Origin: Cymbomonas tetramitiformis
Taxonomy: Eukaryota > Chlorophyta > Pyramimonadophyceae > Pyramimonadales > Pyramimonadaceae
Direction of reading: 5' to 3'
Assembly (NCBI GenBank): GCA_001247695.2
Contig: LGRX02003595.1
Coordinates: 62,001 to 126,000, forward strand
Length of the DNA stretch: 64,000 nucleotides
The stretch's first letter is position 1, and each line of letters begins with the position of its first letter. The position numbers and the translations under genes are program-made. Below, one piece after another: positions 43,701-51,859 of the stretch. A model generated the notes under the pieces. That model was not told the origin of the DNA, made no database searches, and saw only the letters and a list, made by a program, of their open reading frames with translations.

Positions 43701-46700
43701 GACCTCAGGCGTGCCGCACGCCTTCAGCTACACGTGGCAACTCCAGGCGGTGTCCGGGGCGGCGGCCGGAATGGAACTGTCAGAGGCAGCCACCTCGGCG
43801 CTCTTCGCGGCGCCGTCGGAGGGGAACAGCTACGGCGCGGCGGTGACGTTCCCGGGTGGGAGCCTCGCGCCAGGGTCATACCTCGCCTCCGCAGAGGTGG
43901 CTCGGGCCCCCCTCAGCAGTGGCGCACCACGGCGGGTGGCGCGGGAGGTGCTTGTGGAGGTGGTGGCCGAGGAGCTTCCCGCGGTGCGGGTGCAGGTGGG
44001 GTCGGAGGACACCCTCCGGGGAATACAGAGCGGGATGGACCCCTCGAAGGCCCTGCGGCTAGAGTGCGAGAGCGCGGCGGCGGCGTTCTTGTGGCGGGTC
44101 CAAGCAAGTACCGGGGAGGCCCTGGAGGACCTGGCGCTGCGCGTGGACTCCGCCTTCCTGAAGGTGCCCCCAGGGCGGCTCCGCGCTGCACAGACGTACG
44201 TGTTCACATGTGAGGTGGATGGAGGGATGAACTCGGCCTCGGTAGAGGTGCATGTGCAGGGCGCCCCGTCAGCGGGGTTGGCGACCGTGTTCCCGTCAAC
44301 TGGGGAGGCGGGCACCGGGAAGTTTGAGCTGCTGGCGGAGAAATTTGTGTCCGGAGGGACAGGGGGGGGCGGGCTGCAGTACGAGTACCGGTACATACAT
44401 GCCGGGGACCCCCTGCGCCGCGAGCAGCCCCTGCGGGAGCGCACCGTGGCGAACCGCATCAACGTGTCGTTTCCGCCCGGGCCCATCATCCCCGTCGTGT
44501 ATGTGCAGCAGCTGGCGGCGGCTCAGAGCGGCCCGACAGACCTCCCGAGTGGCTCCCGCTTTGAGCTCCCGGAGGTGCGGGTGGAGATGACGGCGAGCGC
44601 CGAGGTGGCGGCGTCCCTGCGGACGCATCGGCGGCGGCGGGGCCTGCAGCAGAGCGGCGAGGTGGATGCGGCGGCGCAGCTTAAGGAGGCCGCATTCGAC
44701 GTCGAGGTGAAGGAGGCCGATGTGTATGGAGCGGTCGCAGCGGCGCAGGTCTGGGGGGATATCTACGGGATCGGGGGGGGGCAGGGGTGCGCGGCGCGGA
44801 CTGAGGGGCTGGTGGCGCTGAAGAGGGACATACTGGTGACGTTTAGTGAGCTGGACCGGGCGACCCTCGCGAGCAGTGTTTATGTGCTTCAGAGCACATG
44901 CGCGGTGGCGGCCCTGCTGGCGGAGCCCGCCGACTTGTCTCTGGCGGGCGCCGAGGCGGCCGTGCGCATTCTGACACGAAAGTTGTATGCTATGAGCGGC
45001 AGCCGAGAGGCGGTGTCGCTAGCGCCGGTGCCGGGCGGAGATGCCTTCGAGTGCCTCATGCAGGCGGTAGACCTGCTCCAGCTCGGGCTCAATCTTAATT
45101 GCGGCAGCGATGATCAGGCAGCGAGTGATCCAACCCGCATCCAGGTGCCTTCCCGCGGCCCTCCGCATCCACTTCCGACCTCCCTTCCCCGTCCTCCCAG
45201 CCTCAGTCTAGCTGTGGCCGCCCCTGCGCCGATCACCCTGGCCCTGAGCCGCGCTGCCATGCGCTCCATCATTTGCCATAGATGCTCGCAGTTCCTACGT
45301 CGTGCACAGCATGCTACGTGTGGGTAACGCTCTCGTTGCTGGACCGAGCCTGAGCCTCACCTTTTCTGCGGGGACGCCGATGTCGCGGGCGACCGCGGCT
45401 CGCATGGGGCTCAGGGCGCATTCTCAAGGTAGGGCTCATGCGGGTATGCTCAAGCTCGGGCTAGGGTCCGCGGTGGTCCAGGTACTCGCACTGTTGCTTG
45501 ATGCTGGCAAAGTGGTGAGCTACACTACAGACCCGGATGATGACCCCAAGGATTACCGCATGACGACGTACAACATGTCGGTGAGCACTGGCATCGGGCT
45601 CGTCAGGGGCGAGGTGCCAGCAGCCTCGTTTGTCGGGTACGCCACTGCGAACGAGAACACCATCACGCTCGGTGGGCACATCTCCAGCATCGACGCTCAG
45701 ATCGTGGAGGACAGCAAGGTTCTCAGCCTGCCCGTCGCGGTTTACACAGAGTCCTCCAGCACAACGGGCTCCCTCACCCTGAAGGGCGTGCCCGGCATCA
45801 CCGAAATCCCGGAGGGGCGCAGCCTGGGGATCCGGTACCTGGGCGAAAACGGCGAATTGATTCCCTTAACAGAAGAAGTGTACGACCCGGAGGAGCGCAC
45901 CATCACCGTGTATGGCACACAATTTAACGCCTTCTTCTATCTCTATTTGGAGACAGAAGCGCCTCCGCCCCCTGCGCCATCGCCTTTCCCGCCAGGTGCG
46001 CCCCCTTCAGGGCTCTGTGCCCTCCGCCGCGCTCCGTACTTCAGCCGCCTTCCGGCTCAATGCATAGCGTTCGCCGGGCGCTGGAGACTGCAAGAAACGG
46101 GAGCCAGTGCGGACTTCTCTGATCATCTTTGCAAAAAAGAGCATCTGTGATTTTTGAGTGCTCGTGCAGCAGCTCTGAGCTGCGCTCTATTTGTGCGCTA
46201 GGGGGCATCTTCTTACGGACCATCACGTGGCAGCTGCAGGGAAAGGACTTGGGTCTCTGTTGGAAAAAACCGACGGCCTGGTGTGTAGGTTTGTGATGTC
46301 GACGTCGCCTGGGATCATACCTCCGGCTCTGTCTGCCCTGTCCCCAGGCCAGCTTATCAATGCGGGTGTCGTTGCCAGGTGGTGTGCCATCACCTCCTCT
46401 TCGCGACTCCCAAACTGGGGAGGAGCCAGCCTCGGAGGACGACGATGACATCCCAGTGTGGCTGGTGGTGGGACCAATTCTCGCAATACTCGTGGTTGTT
46501 GCTGGCGTCGGGGCAGTGGTGTACTTAAGGTGGAAGCAACGTATGCAGGAGGTGGGTGTTCCTGTGATGACGGGCGCTCTTGCGGCTTTTATCACGACAT
46601 GCCTGGAGCCGCTTGTGCATGACCTGAATCACTTCACATGTGATGACGGGCGCTCATTCTGCTGAATCGAGGCGATGACCTGGCGTGCTCATTCTGCTGA

Positions 46701-47641
46701 CTCGAGGCGATGACCTGGCGTGCTCATTCTGCTGACTCGAGGCGATGACCTGCCGTGCTCATTCTGCTGACTCGAGGCGATGACCTGCCGTGCTCATTCT
46801 GCTGACTCGAGGCGATGACCTGGCGTGCTCATTCTGCTGGCTCGAGGCGATGACCTGCCGTGCTCATGACCTGCCGTGCTCATTCTGCTGACTCGAGGCG
46901 ATGACCTGCCGTGCTCATTCTGCTGACTCGAGGCGATGATCTGCCGTGCTCATTCTGCTGACTCGAGGCGATGACCTGGCGTGCTCATTCTGCTGACTCG
47001 AGGCGATGACCTGCCGTGCTCATTCTGCTGACTCGAGGCGATGATCTGCCGTGCTCATTCTGCTGACTCGAGGCGATGACCTGCCGTGCTCATTCTGCTG
47101 ACGGGTGTATGCAATATTTTCTAACATCACTCCATCACACCTTTTGAGAGTGACCTTTCATCTTCACATGATCAGATGTGGAATTAAGGTTCAGATGTTG
47201 TCTCACTTGTATACATGTTGAGCCCAGACTAGTTGGCAGGCACCCACCACTGACTGACATGCGGCTGCAAGCTTGTGATGTTTGGTATCATCAGCTGTGG
47301 ATTCATGCAAGTGTCCGAAACAGGGCAGTTCATTGCGCCAAGTGTCACAGAGGGTAAGTGACCGAGAGTACAACCATTGCGGTGTGGCACTGTTGATTGA
47401 AGGATATAATATGGTACAACAGGTGGCAGTTGCTCCAGAGGACGATGGCACACCATTGCGGATAAGCATGGGTGGAGACTCCCCAACGAGTTCGTCGCTA
47501 GCAATATTCTCCGGCGCAGGCTCCGAGATCCAGCCTGCAGCAGAGCCATCCGGAGACGTAATGGTACCTGGCTCAGAGATGGAACCACCCACACCTGGTG
47601 CTGGGGACGAGCCGCCAGTGCATCCTGCGCCTAGTCAGTGA
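15197..47641 (+). CDS. giant filamin-repeat / REJ-like single-pass membrane protein, about 30 exons
   Basis: Spliced gene of about 32 kb, coding for roughly 5,500 residues (my sum of exons). Order: signal peptide, Cys-rich modules, Pro-rich linker with (S)PPPP runs, about 28 filamin-type Ig repeats recognised by recurring RDxxGN and AGxYxV motifs, an REJ-like region, a juxtamembrane domain, one transmembrane helix and an acidic tail of about 80 residues. Most exons join in phase in a way that completes a repeat, for example 37203 to 37577 (AR-DAFG) and 38305 to 39956. Filamin-type repeats occur in cytoskeletal filamins and in the plant gamete attachment protein GEX2; REJ regions occur in polycystin-1 relatives. 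A cell-surface adhesion or recognition role is inferred. Unresolved: joins around 21160, 21954, 29820 and 45144-45292. Other open frames inside the span are intron minisatellites or antisense shadows. Confidence 0.8.
16915..17405 (+). repeat. intronic minisatellite, GAGCTTCCATTCGCTGTGGC type
   Basis: Intron 16763-17735. Units near GAGCTTCCATTCGCTGTGGC recur about a dozen times with variable spacers containing GTGCGCATGTG. The repeat keeps a long frame open, which makes the intron look coding; the predicted peptide is an endless variant of one phrase and lacks the domain character of the flanking exons. Confidence 0.8.
17554..17721 (+). repeat. intronic minisatellite, four copies of a 42-bp unit
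   Basis: Four head-to-tail 42-bp units, nearly identical (changes such as CCACACTG versus CCGCACTG, and CTGGCGG versus CTCGCGG). The unit length is a multiple of three, so the frame stays open. It ends 14 bases before the 3' splice site of the 44-bp exon at 17736. Confidence 0.9.
20081..22191 (+). CDS. giant gene, Pro-rich linker exons
   Basis: Exon 20081-20224 finishes a filamin-like repeat (APGTYSVAVFG) and runs into a Pro-rich segment. Exon about 21160-21456 encodes a Pro-rich run with PPPPSPPPP-like blocks, then GRRHLQE and a new repeat start; its 5' border does not match the phase of 20224, so an extra small exon or a frameshift in the GC-rich DNA is possible. Exon 22090-22191 (34 codons) ends DSDGNTK and joins in phase to 22871. 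A further short exon from 21954 is possible but unresolved. Pro-rich linkers of this kind are typical of extracellular matrix proteins of green algae. Confidence 0.6.
20358..20935 (+). repeat. intronic minisatellite, 53-bp unit
   Basis: About eleven tandem units of 53 bp containing AAACTGGGACGGAAAGGT and GGAGCTCGCC, differing by short deletions and substitutions. Lies wholly in the intron after 20224. The long minus-strand frames here (19823-21133 and 19839-20936) are products of the repeat. Confidence 0.92.
21790..21985 (+). repeat. three tandem copies spanning a 3' splice site
   Basis: Units of about 63 bp containing CAGGTGGTATGACTCATG and CCCCCCAGTATCTGGTGAGC repeat three times. Each carries a pyrimidine-AG acceptor (about 21828, 21890 and 21953), so the unit includes both an intron end and the possible start of the next exon. 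Confidence 0.75.
22478..22548 (+). repeat. intronic short tandem repeat, 18-bp unit
   Basis: CCTCCTTTGCTTGATCAA repeated three times plus a partial copy, in the intron 22192-22870. Confidence 0.85.
22871..27298 (+). CDS. giant gene, filamin-type repeats and second Cys-rich module
   Basis: Exons read as 22871-23102, 23820-23975, 24430-24704, 24978-25589, 26147-26439 and 26821-27298; all joins keep phase. Repeats show AGGDAF, AYDEFGN, ARDTFGQ and ARDWWHN signatures, each followed by a glycine-rich turn and a beta-rich half. Exon 24430-24704 encodes a Cys-rich module (GCCDL, then CICN) like those near the N-terminus, continued after 24978. Two dibasic phrases follow, ARRRSL and ERRTLLQ. The donor at 24705 is GTAAGA; several others are GTGCGT or similar. 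Confidence 0.75.
23985..24335 (+). repeat. intronic minisatellite, TTATTGCTCCAGC type
   Basis: About twelve pyrimidine-rich units near CCCCTTATTGCTCCAGCAGTCGGCAT within the intron 23976-24429. Each unit holds a CCAG or GCAG that resembles a 3' splice site. Confidence 0.88.
25760..26050 (+). repeat. intronic minisatellite, GAGAAGATGCCAATG type
   Basis: About thirteen purine-rich units of 21-24 bp near GGGGAGAGAAGATGCCAATG in the intron 25590-26146. Confidence 0.9.
26695..26805 (+). repeat. intronic minisatellite, GGTGCGGTCTCAAGGGGGCG type
   Basis: Three units of GGTGCGGTCTCAAGGGGGCG separated by GGTGGT runs of different length, in the intron 26440-26820, ending 16 bases before the next exon. 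Confidence 0.85.
27345..27482 (+). repeat. intronic tandem duplication, about 67-bp unit
   Basis: Two adjacent copies of a unit running from GACCTGCTTGCCGGGG to CACCTCGCCACCTG, in the intron 27299-27866. Confidence 0.8.
27867..32970 (+). CDS. giant gene, middle filamin-type repeats
   Basis: Exons read as 27867-28210, 28916 to about 29820, about 30176-30551, 30808-31241 and 31657-32970. The phases fit at 28210/28916 (phase 2), 30551/30808 (phase 1) and 31241/31657 (phase 0). The end of the second exon and start of the third are uncertain. Repeat signatures include EDSFGN, QDAFNN, RDRYAN, ARDVYGN, KDSYAN, RDEYGN and FDRFGN. The frame continuing past 32970 meets a stop at 32986, so a donor at 32970/32971 (GAG then GTGATC) is preferred. 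Confidence 0.75.
33605..37203 (+). CDS. giant gene, large exon with about nine filamin-type repeats
   Basis: A single exon of 3.6 kb (about 1,200 codons), much longer than its neighbours. It contains about nine repeats of 100-130 residues marked by RDALGN, SDRFGN, RDTYGN, RDVFSN, KDAYGN, RDAYGN and RDGFGN, each followed by a beta-rich segment ending like AGTYNV or AGFYNL. Its acceptor is at 33604 and its donor at 37204 (GTGCGC); the join to 37577 completes ARDAFG. Confidence 0.85.
37577..41633 (+). CDS. giant gene, last filamin-type repeats, with a 50-bp exon
   Basis: Exons 37577-37965, 38256-38305, 39956-40341 and 41150-41633. The 50-bp exon encodes a strand ending FELST. Phase 1 in and phase 0 out fit both neighbours, and the spliced reading gives a normal filamin-like ending (AVAGEYYVHIYF). 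The last join restores the turn AGPYTVRV. Donors at 37966, 41634 and elsewhere are GTGCGC. Introns are 290 to 1,650 bases; 40342-41149 shows no repeat or gene. Confidence 0.8.
38327..39410 (+). repeat. large intronic minisatellite, 39-bp unit, about 27 copies
   Basis: Units near CTCCACCGGGTGCGCCGGCT followed by GCTGCCCTTGACCACCAAG, mostly 39 bp, with shortened copies. Begins about 20 bases after the 50-bp exon and fills most of the 1,650-bp intron. Because 39 is a multiple of three, both strands carry long open frames (for example 38252-39370 and 38419-39705 on the minus strand); I treat these as artefacts. Confidence 0.95.
42039..45144 (+). CDS. giant gene, REJ-like region
   Basis: Exons 42039-42779 and 43000-45144. 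After a last RDVYGN repeat the sequence changes to REJ-like features: LDVSGSQNGGGRNLVYNF, then VPAAALQPGATYNFTARA, and later IPKNRLLAGREYTF, the pattern of ordered beta domains in REJ/polycystin-1 ectodomains (from family knowledge). Near 44625-44660 an Arg-rich stretch contains RRRGLQQ. The region is Ala/Val/Gly-rich with very high GC. The REJ assignment rests on motif resemblance only. Confidence 0.65.
45292..47641 (+). CDS. giant gene, juxtamembrane domain, transmembrane helix and tail
   Basis: Exons about 45292-45995, 46379-46551 and 47423-47641. The first encodes a beta-rich domain ending ITVYGTQFNAFFYLYLE followed by a Pro-rich stalk; its 5' border is unresolved. The second begins with a Pro/Ser stalk and an acidic EDDDD run, then a single hydrophobic helix (about 24 residues from IPVWLVVGP) and a basic stop-transfer RWKQR. 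The third is a 72-residue acidic, Pro/Ser-rich tail ending at TGA 47639-47641. Orientation is therefore type I with a small cytoplasmic tail. Confidence 0.8.
46655..47103 (+). repeat. intronic minisatellite, 35-bp unit
   Basis: About thirteen units of 35 bp built on GACTCGAGGCGATGACCTG and CCGTGCTCATTCTGCT in the last intron (46552-47422). One copy is shortened at about 46861. Variants are GACCTGGCG/GACCTGCCG and GATGATCTG. Confidence 0.95.
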
Positions 47642-47724
47642 AGAAATAGGGAAAACGATTGTGCCTCGGCTGAGGGCTGAATGTGAGGCATAGGATATGC
47701 AAGCGTGGTGCATGGAAAGATGGC

Positions 47725-47729
47725 TGTAA
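47725..47729 (+). terminator. possible TGTAA polyadenylation signal
   Basis: TGTAA lies 84 bases after the stop of the giant gene. TGTAA is the usual polyadenylation signal of chlorophyte genes (established knowledge), but a five-base match is weak evidence alone. Confidence 0.3.
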
Positions 47730-50223
47730 AGGAAGGTTCATATTGATTGCGGCAGCAGAGAAGGATTTGCTACCTCGTTGTGCATCATCCCGGGGGTAGA
47801 TACAGGATTCAGACATGAGAGTTCTTGTGAATTGACCATTGTGCTTTATGACAAGGGTGGGATCAGATGCAAGTGCCAAACCCATAGTTATGTATTCCAC
47901 TGTGTTTGACCATTACGTCGTGCACGATACAGATGGAGATCAGACGCTAGAGGTCATCTAGTAATTTACTCCAATACTGAATAATAGAAGTCCATCTCAC
48001 CGCAAACTAGCCATATTGCTTCCTTGTGTCGGATGAAAATTTTATTTGCATGCACCGTATCCCACCCTACCACACGCGCATATTGTACAATAGATGCGTC
48101 CAATTCACTATAATCCAATTATATCTGAATCCCACATGAAATGACTTGTGTGGAAGGGTAAAATCTTCGCCGCGAGTTTCTTGATCGGTCACTTTTGTGG
48201 ACGGGGCATCTCATGCCTCTCCGGTATCACCGTGAGCATTGGACATGCATTACCAGTCGTATCAGGCTTCAGCCGCACCTCGGCCTGTGAGAAACTCTTG
48301 AGAAGTATCGAGAGTGTTATATCTCGCTTAGCACGAGTGATTCTCTCGGTGACCACTCGGTCGCCAGTGTCCAACGCGTGCCATACGGGCGTCAAACGTA
48401 AAATGAGCTCCCTTAACTCTGGGGGCATGATGGTGACGTAATTTACATATTTCGGGGACTTGACCTTTTACGTGTAAAGCGTATCTGCCAACATACCGTG
48501 TCCACTTTATTGATTTGAATTCGAAAATCGGCGACAATAAAGTATTCGATTATGTATGTTTCTAGCCGATTTTTAAAATATTTAATTGATTTTATACCCT
48601 GTTTGTTTTAAGTTCAGGGTAGGTTGGGAATCATTTTATTTATGAACTTTGTTTGTTTTTTGGCTCTGATATTCGTTACAACATTGAATATTATAATTAT
48701 GCTGGTTTGTGTGTCAATGCAGGCGGTACCATATACGGTAGTGCCCCAATAGCTCTCAGAAGCTTTACTCGACCGACGCGATGTTTACTGACCTTCTCAC
48801 GTGTCACTTGTTGTATCGGTTGTATGAATCTTTCTTCTGCTGTGAGTTTTGAGACGATAGATGGACAGAGAACCGTCGGGTCTGGGTTCACTGCCGAGGG
48901 TGCAACCCCGCGCTTGACACCGAAGCTCAGAAGGGAGACTTGCTGACGCGTGTCCAGTAATCTGCGCTGCTGGGCCATCTCCCCTCGCGTAGTCTTGCCA
49001 CATCGGCAGATTGAAGGGATTAATTTGCAAAGTATGCAAAGCTGGTTCTATGCCACGCCGCAGTGCAGTTACGAGTTTCGCTTAAATTGCAGGCTTTGTT
49101 TGTTTGTACATGGAGCAATGCGCGAGGCTGGAATTAATTAGTAAATACTTTGTTGTTATTCTTTGTGGCATCGCCGGGTTGGCGGACTATTCAATTATTT
49201 TACTTTATTTGTTTTCAGCATCCAATGCGGGATGAATTAATTAGTTTAAGCCTTGTCTTTTTAAAATGTATCCAATTTTCGCCAACATAATTATTCAGAT
49301 TTAAAATCAATAAAGCGGACACGGTAGCCGTGTGTTCCTATTATATCCTCACGTTGGCATATGCCATTGCCTGGTCATGATGTTGTCACAATGTCATACG
49401 GTAAGTCATACCACTTGCCCCCGAGTGTAATTGTGAAGATGTCACACGTTTCTCTTACCGTAACCATGTACAACGCAGCCATTGTATTTTCGCCGCAGAT
49501 TTCATAGCAACTTTGAAGTTTCTGTCCGAATTCGAAATTGCGGAGCCCTTGTCGTGCCAGAATTTATAGGCTGACCGATAAAAGCGGTAAATCTTCAGAA
49601 TATGCCCAACTCAGAGTTTGATGAAGAAAGATAACTTGTGCGTAATATGGGTCAAGGTTTTTTTAGGGTTCGGATATGGCGAGTGACGGTCATACACACT
49701 GCTACAGGAATTGACACCTGTTCTGGTCAGGGTGCCAATTCCACCATGTTATTACTAAACATTTCACGTTTGGGAATCCTTCCAAAAAGAATCTTTACAT
49801 AGCATATGGCCCACAAGCGGCTTCCCCTCCTAAGAAACGTTGACTTTCGGTAAGCTCGACGGGTAAGCAAAAGTTCAGCTCAAGTAACTATCGATCCTTA
49901 TGCACTGCACAAGAAGTCGCTTGAAAATCTGAACGTGCCAAACCGCGATATGACGAAGCAATCAAAACAAAAACAAAAACTGCATTGAGATTCGGAAGTC
50001 CCACAGAGATAACTTTCGAATTTTCGAGTTTTGCACGATTGAGGCGGTATAAAGAACGCGCATGTTTTAAGTGCAAGATAATGTATACAATTTGAATGTG
50101 TACAAATCAGTGCTATCAGAGTTACTTATGTTTTCTTGACCCAAAGGACGGATGACTACACCCTGGGGAAAACCTCGCGTGATGCAACAACGTGACAACG
50201 CACGACGCGCAAGTTGTTGGAGG
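47730..50223. other. intergenic, AT-rich, with an inverted repeat
   Basis: No gene recognised in about 2.5 kb. Small open frames (48148-48441 plus, 48189-48428 and 48697-48978 minus) have no identifiable features. The region contains a pair of inverted segments (48494-48516 and 49304-49326) described separately. Confidence 0.5.
48494..49326. repeat. inverted repeat pair, about 23-bp arms, 790-bp spacer
   Basis: TACCGTGTCCACTTTATTGA at 48494 continues to 48516 and is the near-exact reverse complement of 49304-49326 (reads AAATCAATAAAGCGGACACG onward), one mismatch. Could be termini of a small DNA transposon or a chance foldback; no transposase seen inside. Confidence 0.45.
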
Positions 50224-51279
50224 CTAAAAGGTGAAGTAAGATGCCATGAACCGCAGGGTGTTGTTCCTCGAAAGACGACCGACATACTGAGGCTGAGGAA
50301 AGCGCCAAAGAACCGAGCGAATAATCGAAGAAATTAATTTCTGCAGTAAAGGTTTGAACACTGGTACGTTTTTTACTTTTAGATACGTGCCGCGTAGGAG
50401 TTTTTGCAAGACTTCGTCATTCAGCATCTTTCTCGCTCTACCCACATCTGTAAAATACGGTGCGGTTAGCACCAACTGGGGTTTTTACTTACCATTATGC
50501 CGCGCCTCGTATTTGGGCAAGCCATCGTCAATATCCATGAGGCGCTGTGCATAGTATATGTGGTGCTGAGGCTTCAACGCTTCAGGAACCAATCCTTCTT
50601 TCCACGGAAACAGAGATAATGGGACTGCACTGAGCTTTCCTTTGAAAAGAGATGCAACCACAGGACTGAAGCACTTGGGGCAACGCTTACGAATCACGTC
50701 TTTGCTACTGTTAAACTCTTGAAGCGAACCATCGACGACGTTAACTTCCACACTTGGACTACGGAATACGGCTGTAACATGACGGTTACACATCGCACGG
50801 TTGTGAGTTGTGAAAGATAGGGTCTGATTGCAATGTAAACAACAAACGACGCCAGAGGATGAAGTCGTATCTCCGGAGGGAAGCACTTGAATGAACGGTG
50901 GTGAAGCGGACCTTGAGCGGTGAAAGGTGCCCCAGAAAGTCGACGACAGTTGCTGCAGTGACAATAAGACGCCGTCTGCGGCTCGCCGTCAATCTGTTCA
51001 CAATATGAGCTAAGCGCCACCGAAAACTACGGAAGACAAACAAACAGGAACGCAACACAGCTCGGTTTCACAAAGTCTGTTTTTAAGGAAGAATTCAATT
51101 AATATATCGATCTAGGCGAGAAACTTTACGCTTTGCTGAGCAGCTTGCCGATGGCGGCCGCGTATGTTAATCAAAAGGTATAACCGACTTAAACGCTATC
51201 GCACCTTCACTTGAACGTTCTCGCAGAAGCAGTTTCCTGTGAAACAATTAGAAGACGGTTCCGAGCCATCGACCTCCAT
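50224..51279 (-). CDS. GFA/CENP-V-type zinc-binding protein, 4 exons, 219 aa
   Basis: Minus-strand exons 51279-51205, 50993-50912, 50771-50493 and 50447-50224 give an in-phase total of 660 bases with stop. Seven cysteines in the order C17-x-C19, C36-x-C38-x2-C41, C83-x2-C86 match the two zinc sites of the GFA (glutathione-dependent formaldehyde-activating, CENP-V) fold. The motifs CHCSNCRRLSGAPF and HHIYY...DIDDGLPKYE are also typical. Members may act on glutathione adducts or have no known activity, so the substrate is unknown. A basic C-terminal extension of about 75 residues from the last exon is not part of the usual fold. The third exon's donor is GTAAGT. The ATG at 51279 is the first after in-frame sequence without domain character. 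It is divergent from the Cnx1-like gene. Confidence 0.82.
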
Positions 51280-51859
51280 GGTGCAACGTGTCGGAAAGTA
51301 TGTTGCAACACGCTGCGTCTGTAAAATCTTATTGGAAGCACTTGAGTATGGCCTTGCCTTCGGAGCGGGGTTGCAGTTGTTAAACGGGAGACCCGTGGAT
51401 AAAGTGCGCTTCGTTTTCACCGTGGAATCAAAGTGAAAGACCGGCCTTGCTGGTTTCGCGTAGACAATATTCACTCTTTGACAAACCCCTCCCCCCTGAA
51501 ATACAGAGTGCATGCTTCAATATGGCCCTTCGAAGCTCTGGAAAAGATTTTAGAACCCTAAATTCTGCGTTTTGCCACCTAGTTACTCCTAATAGCCTCA
51601 AGCCTGGAATATCGGACGGTAGATCTTCGTTTTCTCCTTTGAGTTTATCGACTCAGGAAATTCCTATCCGTTCGATCATATCATCGGGAAAAAGGATAAC
51701 AGAAGGATTATGAATGAACTCCACACGTTTCCCACGCCAGCCGAATGCAAAGTACATTATGGCACAAACGAAGGACAGGCCGAGGGTTTGTTTTGTTTTG
51801 CTCAGGTTTCTTAGAATCGCAAAAAAGGGGGTCATCGGCTAAAGTGTGTGTTTTAGAAG
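51280..51859. promoter_or_regulatory. divergent intergenic region
   Basis: 580 bases between the start codons of the GFA-type gene (minus) and the Cnx1-like gene (plus), so it must hold both promoters and 5' leaders. No clear TATA box or repeated motif was found. The open frame 51447-51713 on the plus strand has no recognisable domain. Confidence 0.4.

Noticed and set aside
45429..45481. A 53-bp intron with GTAGGG...CCAG borders
   Set aside because: Removing it would shift the frame of the supported downstream domain, whereas reading through keeps it open.
46655..47103. CRISPR-like array
   Set aside because: Units are directly adjacent without unique spacers, and the setting is a spliced nuclear gene, so this is a minisatellite. 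The same holds for the other arrays.
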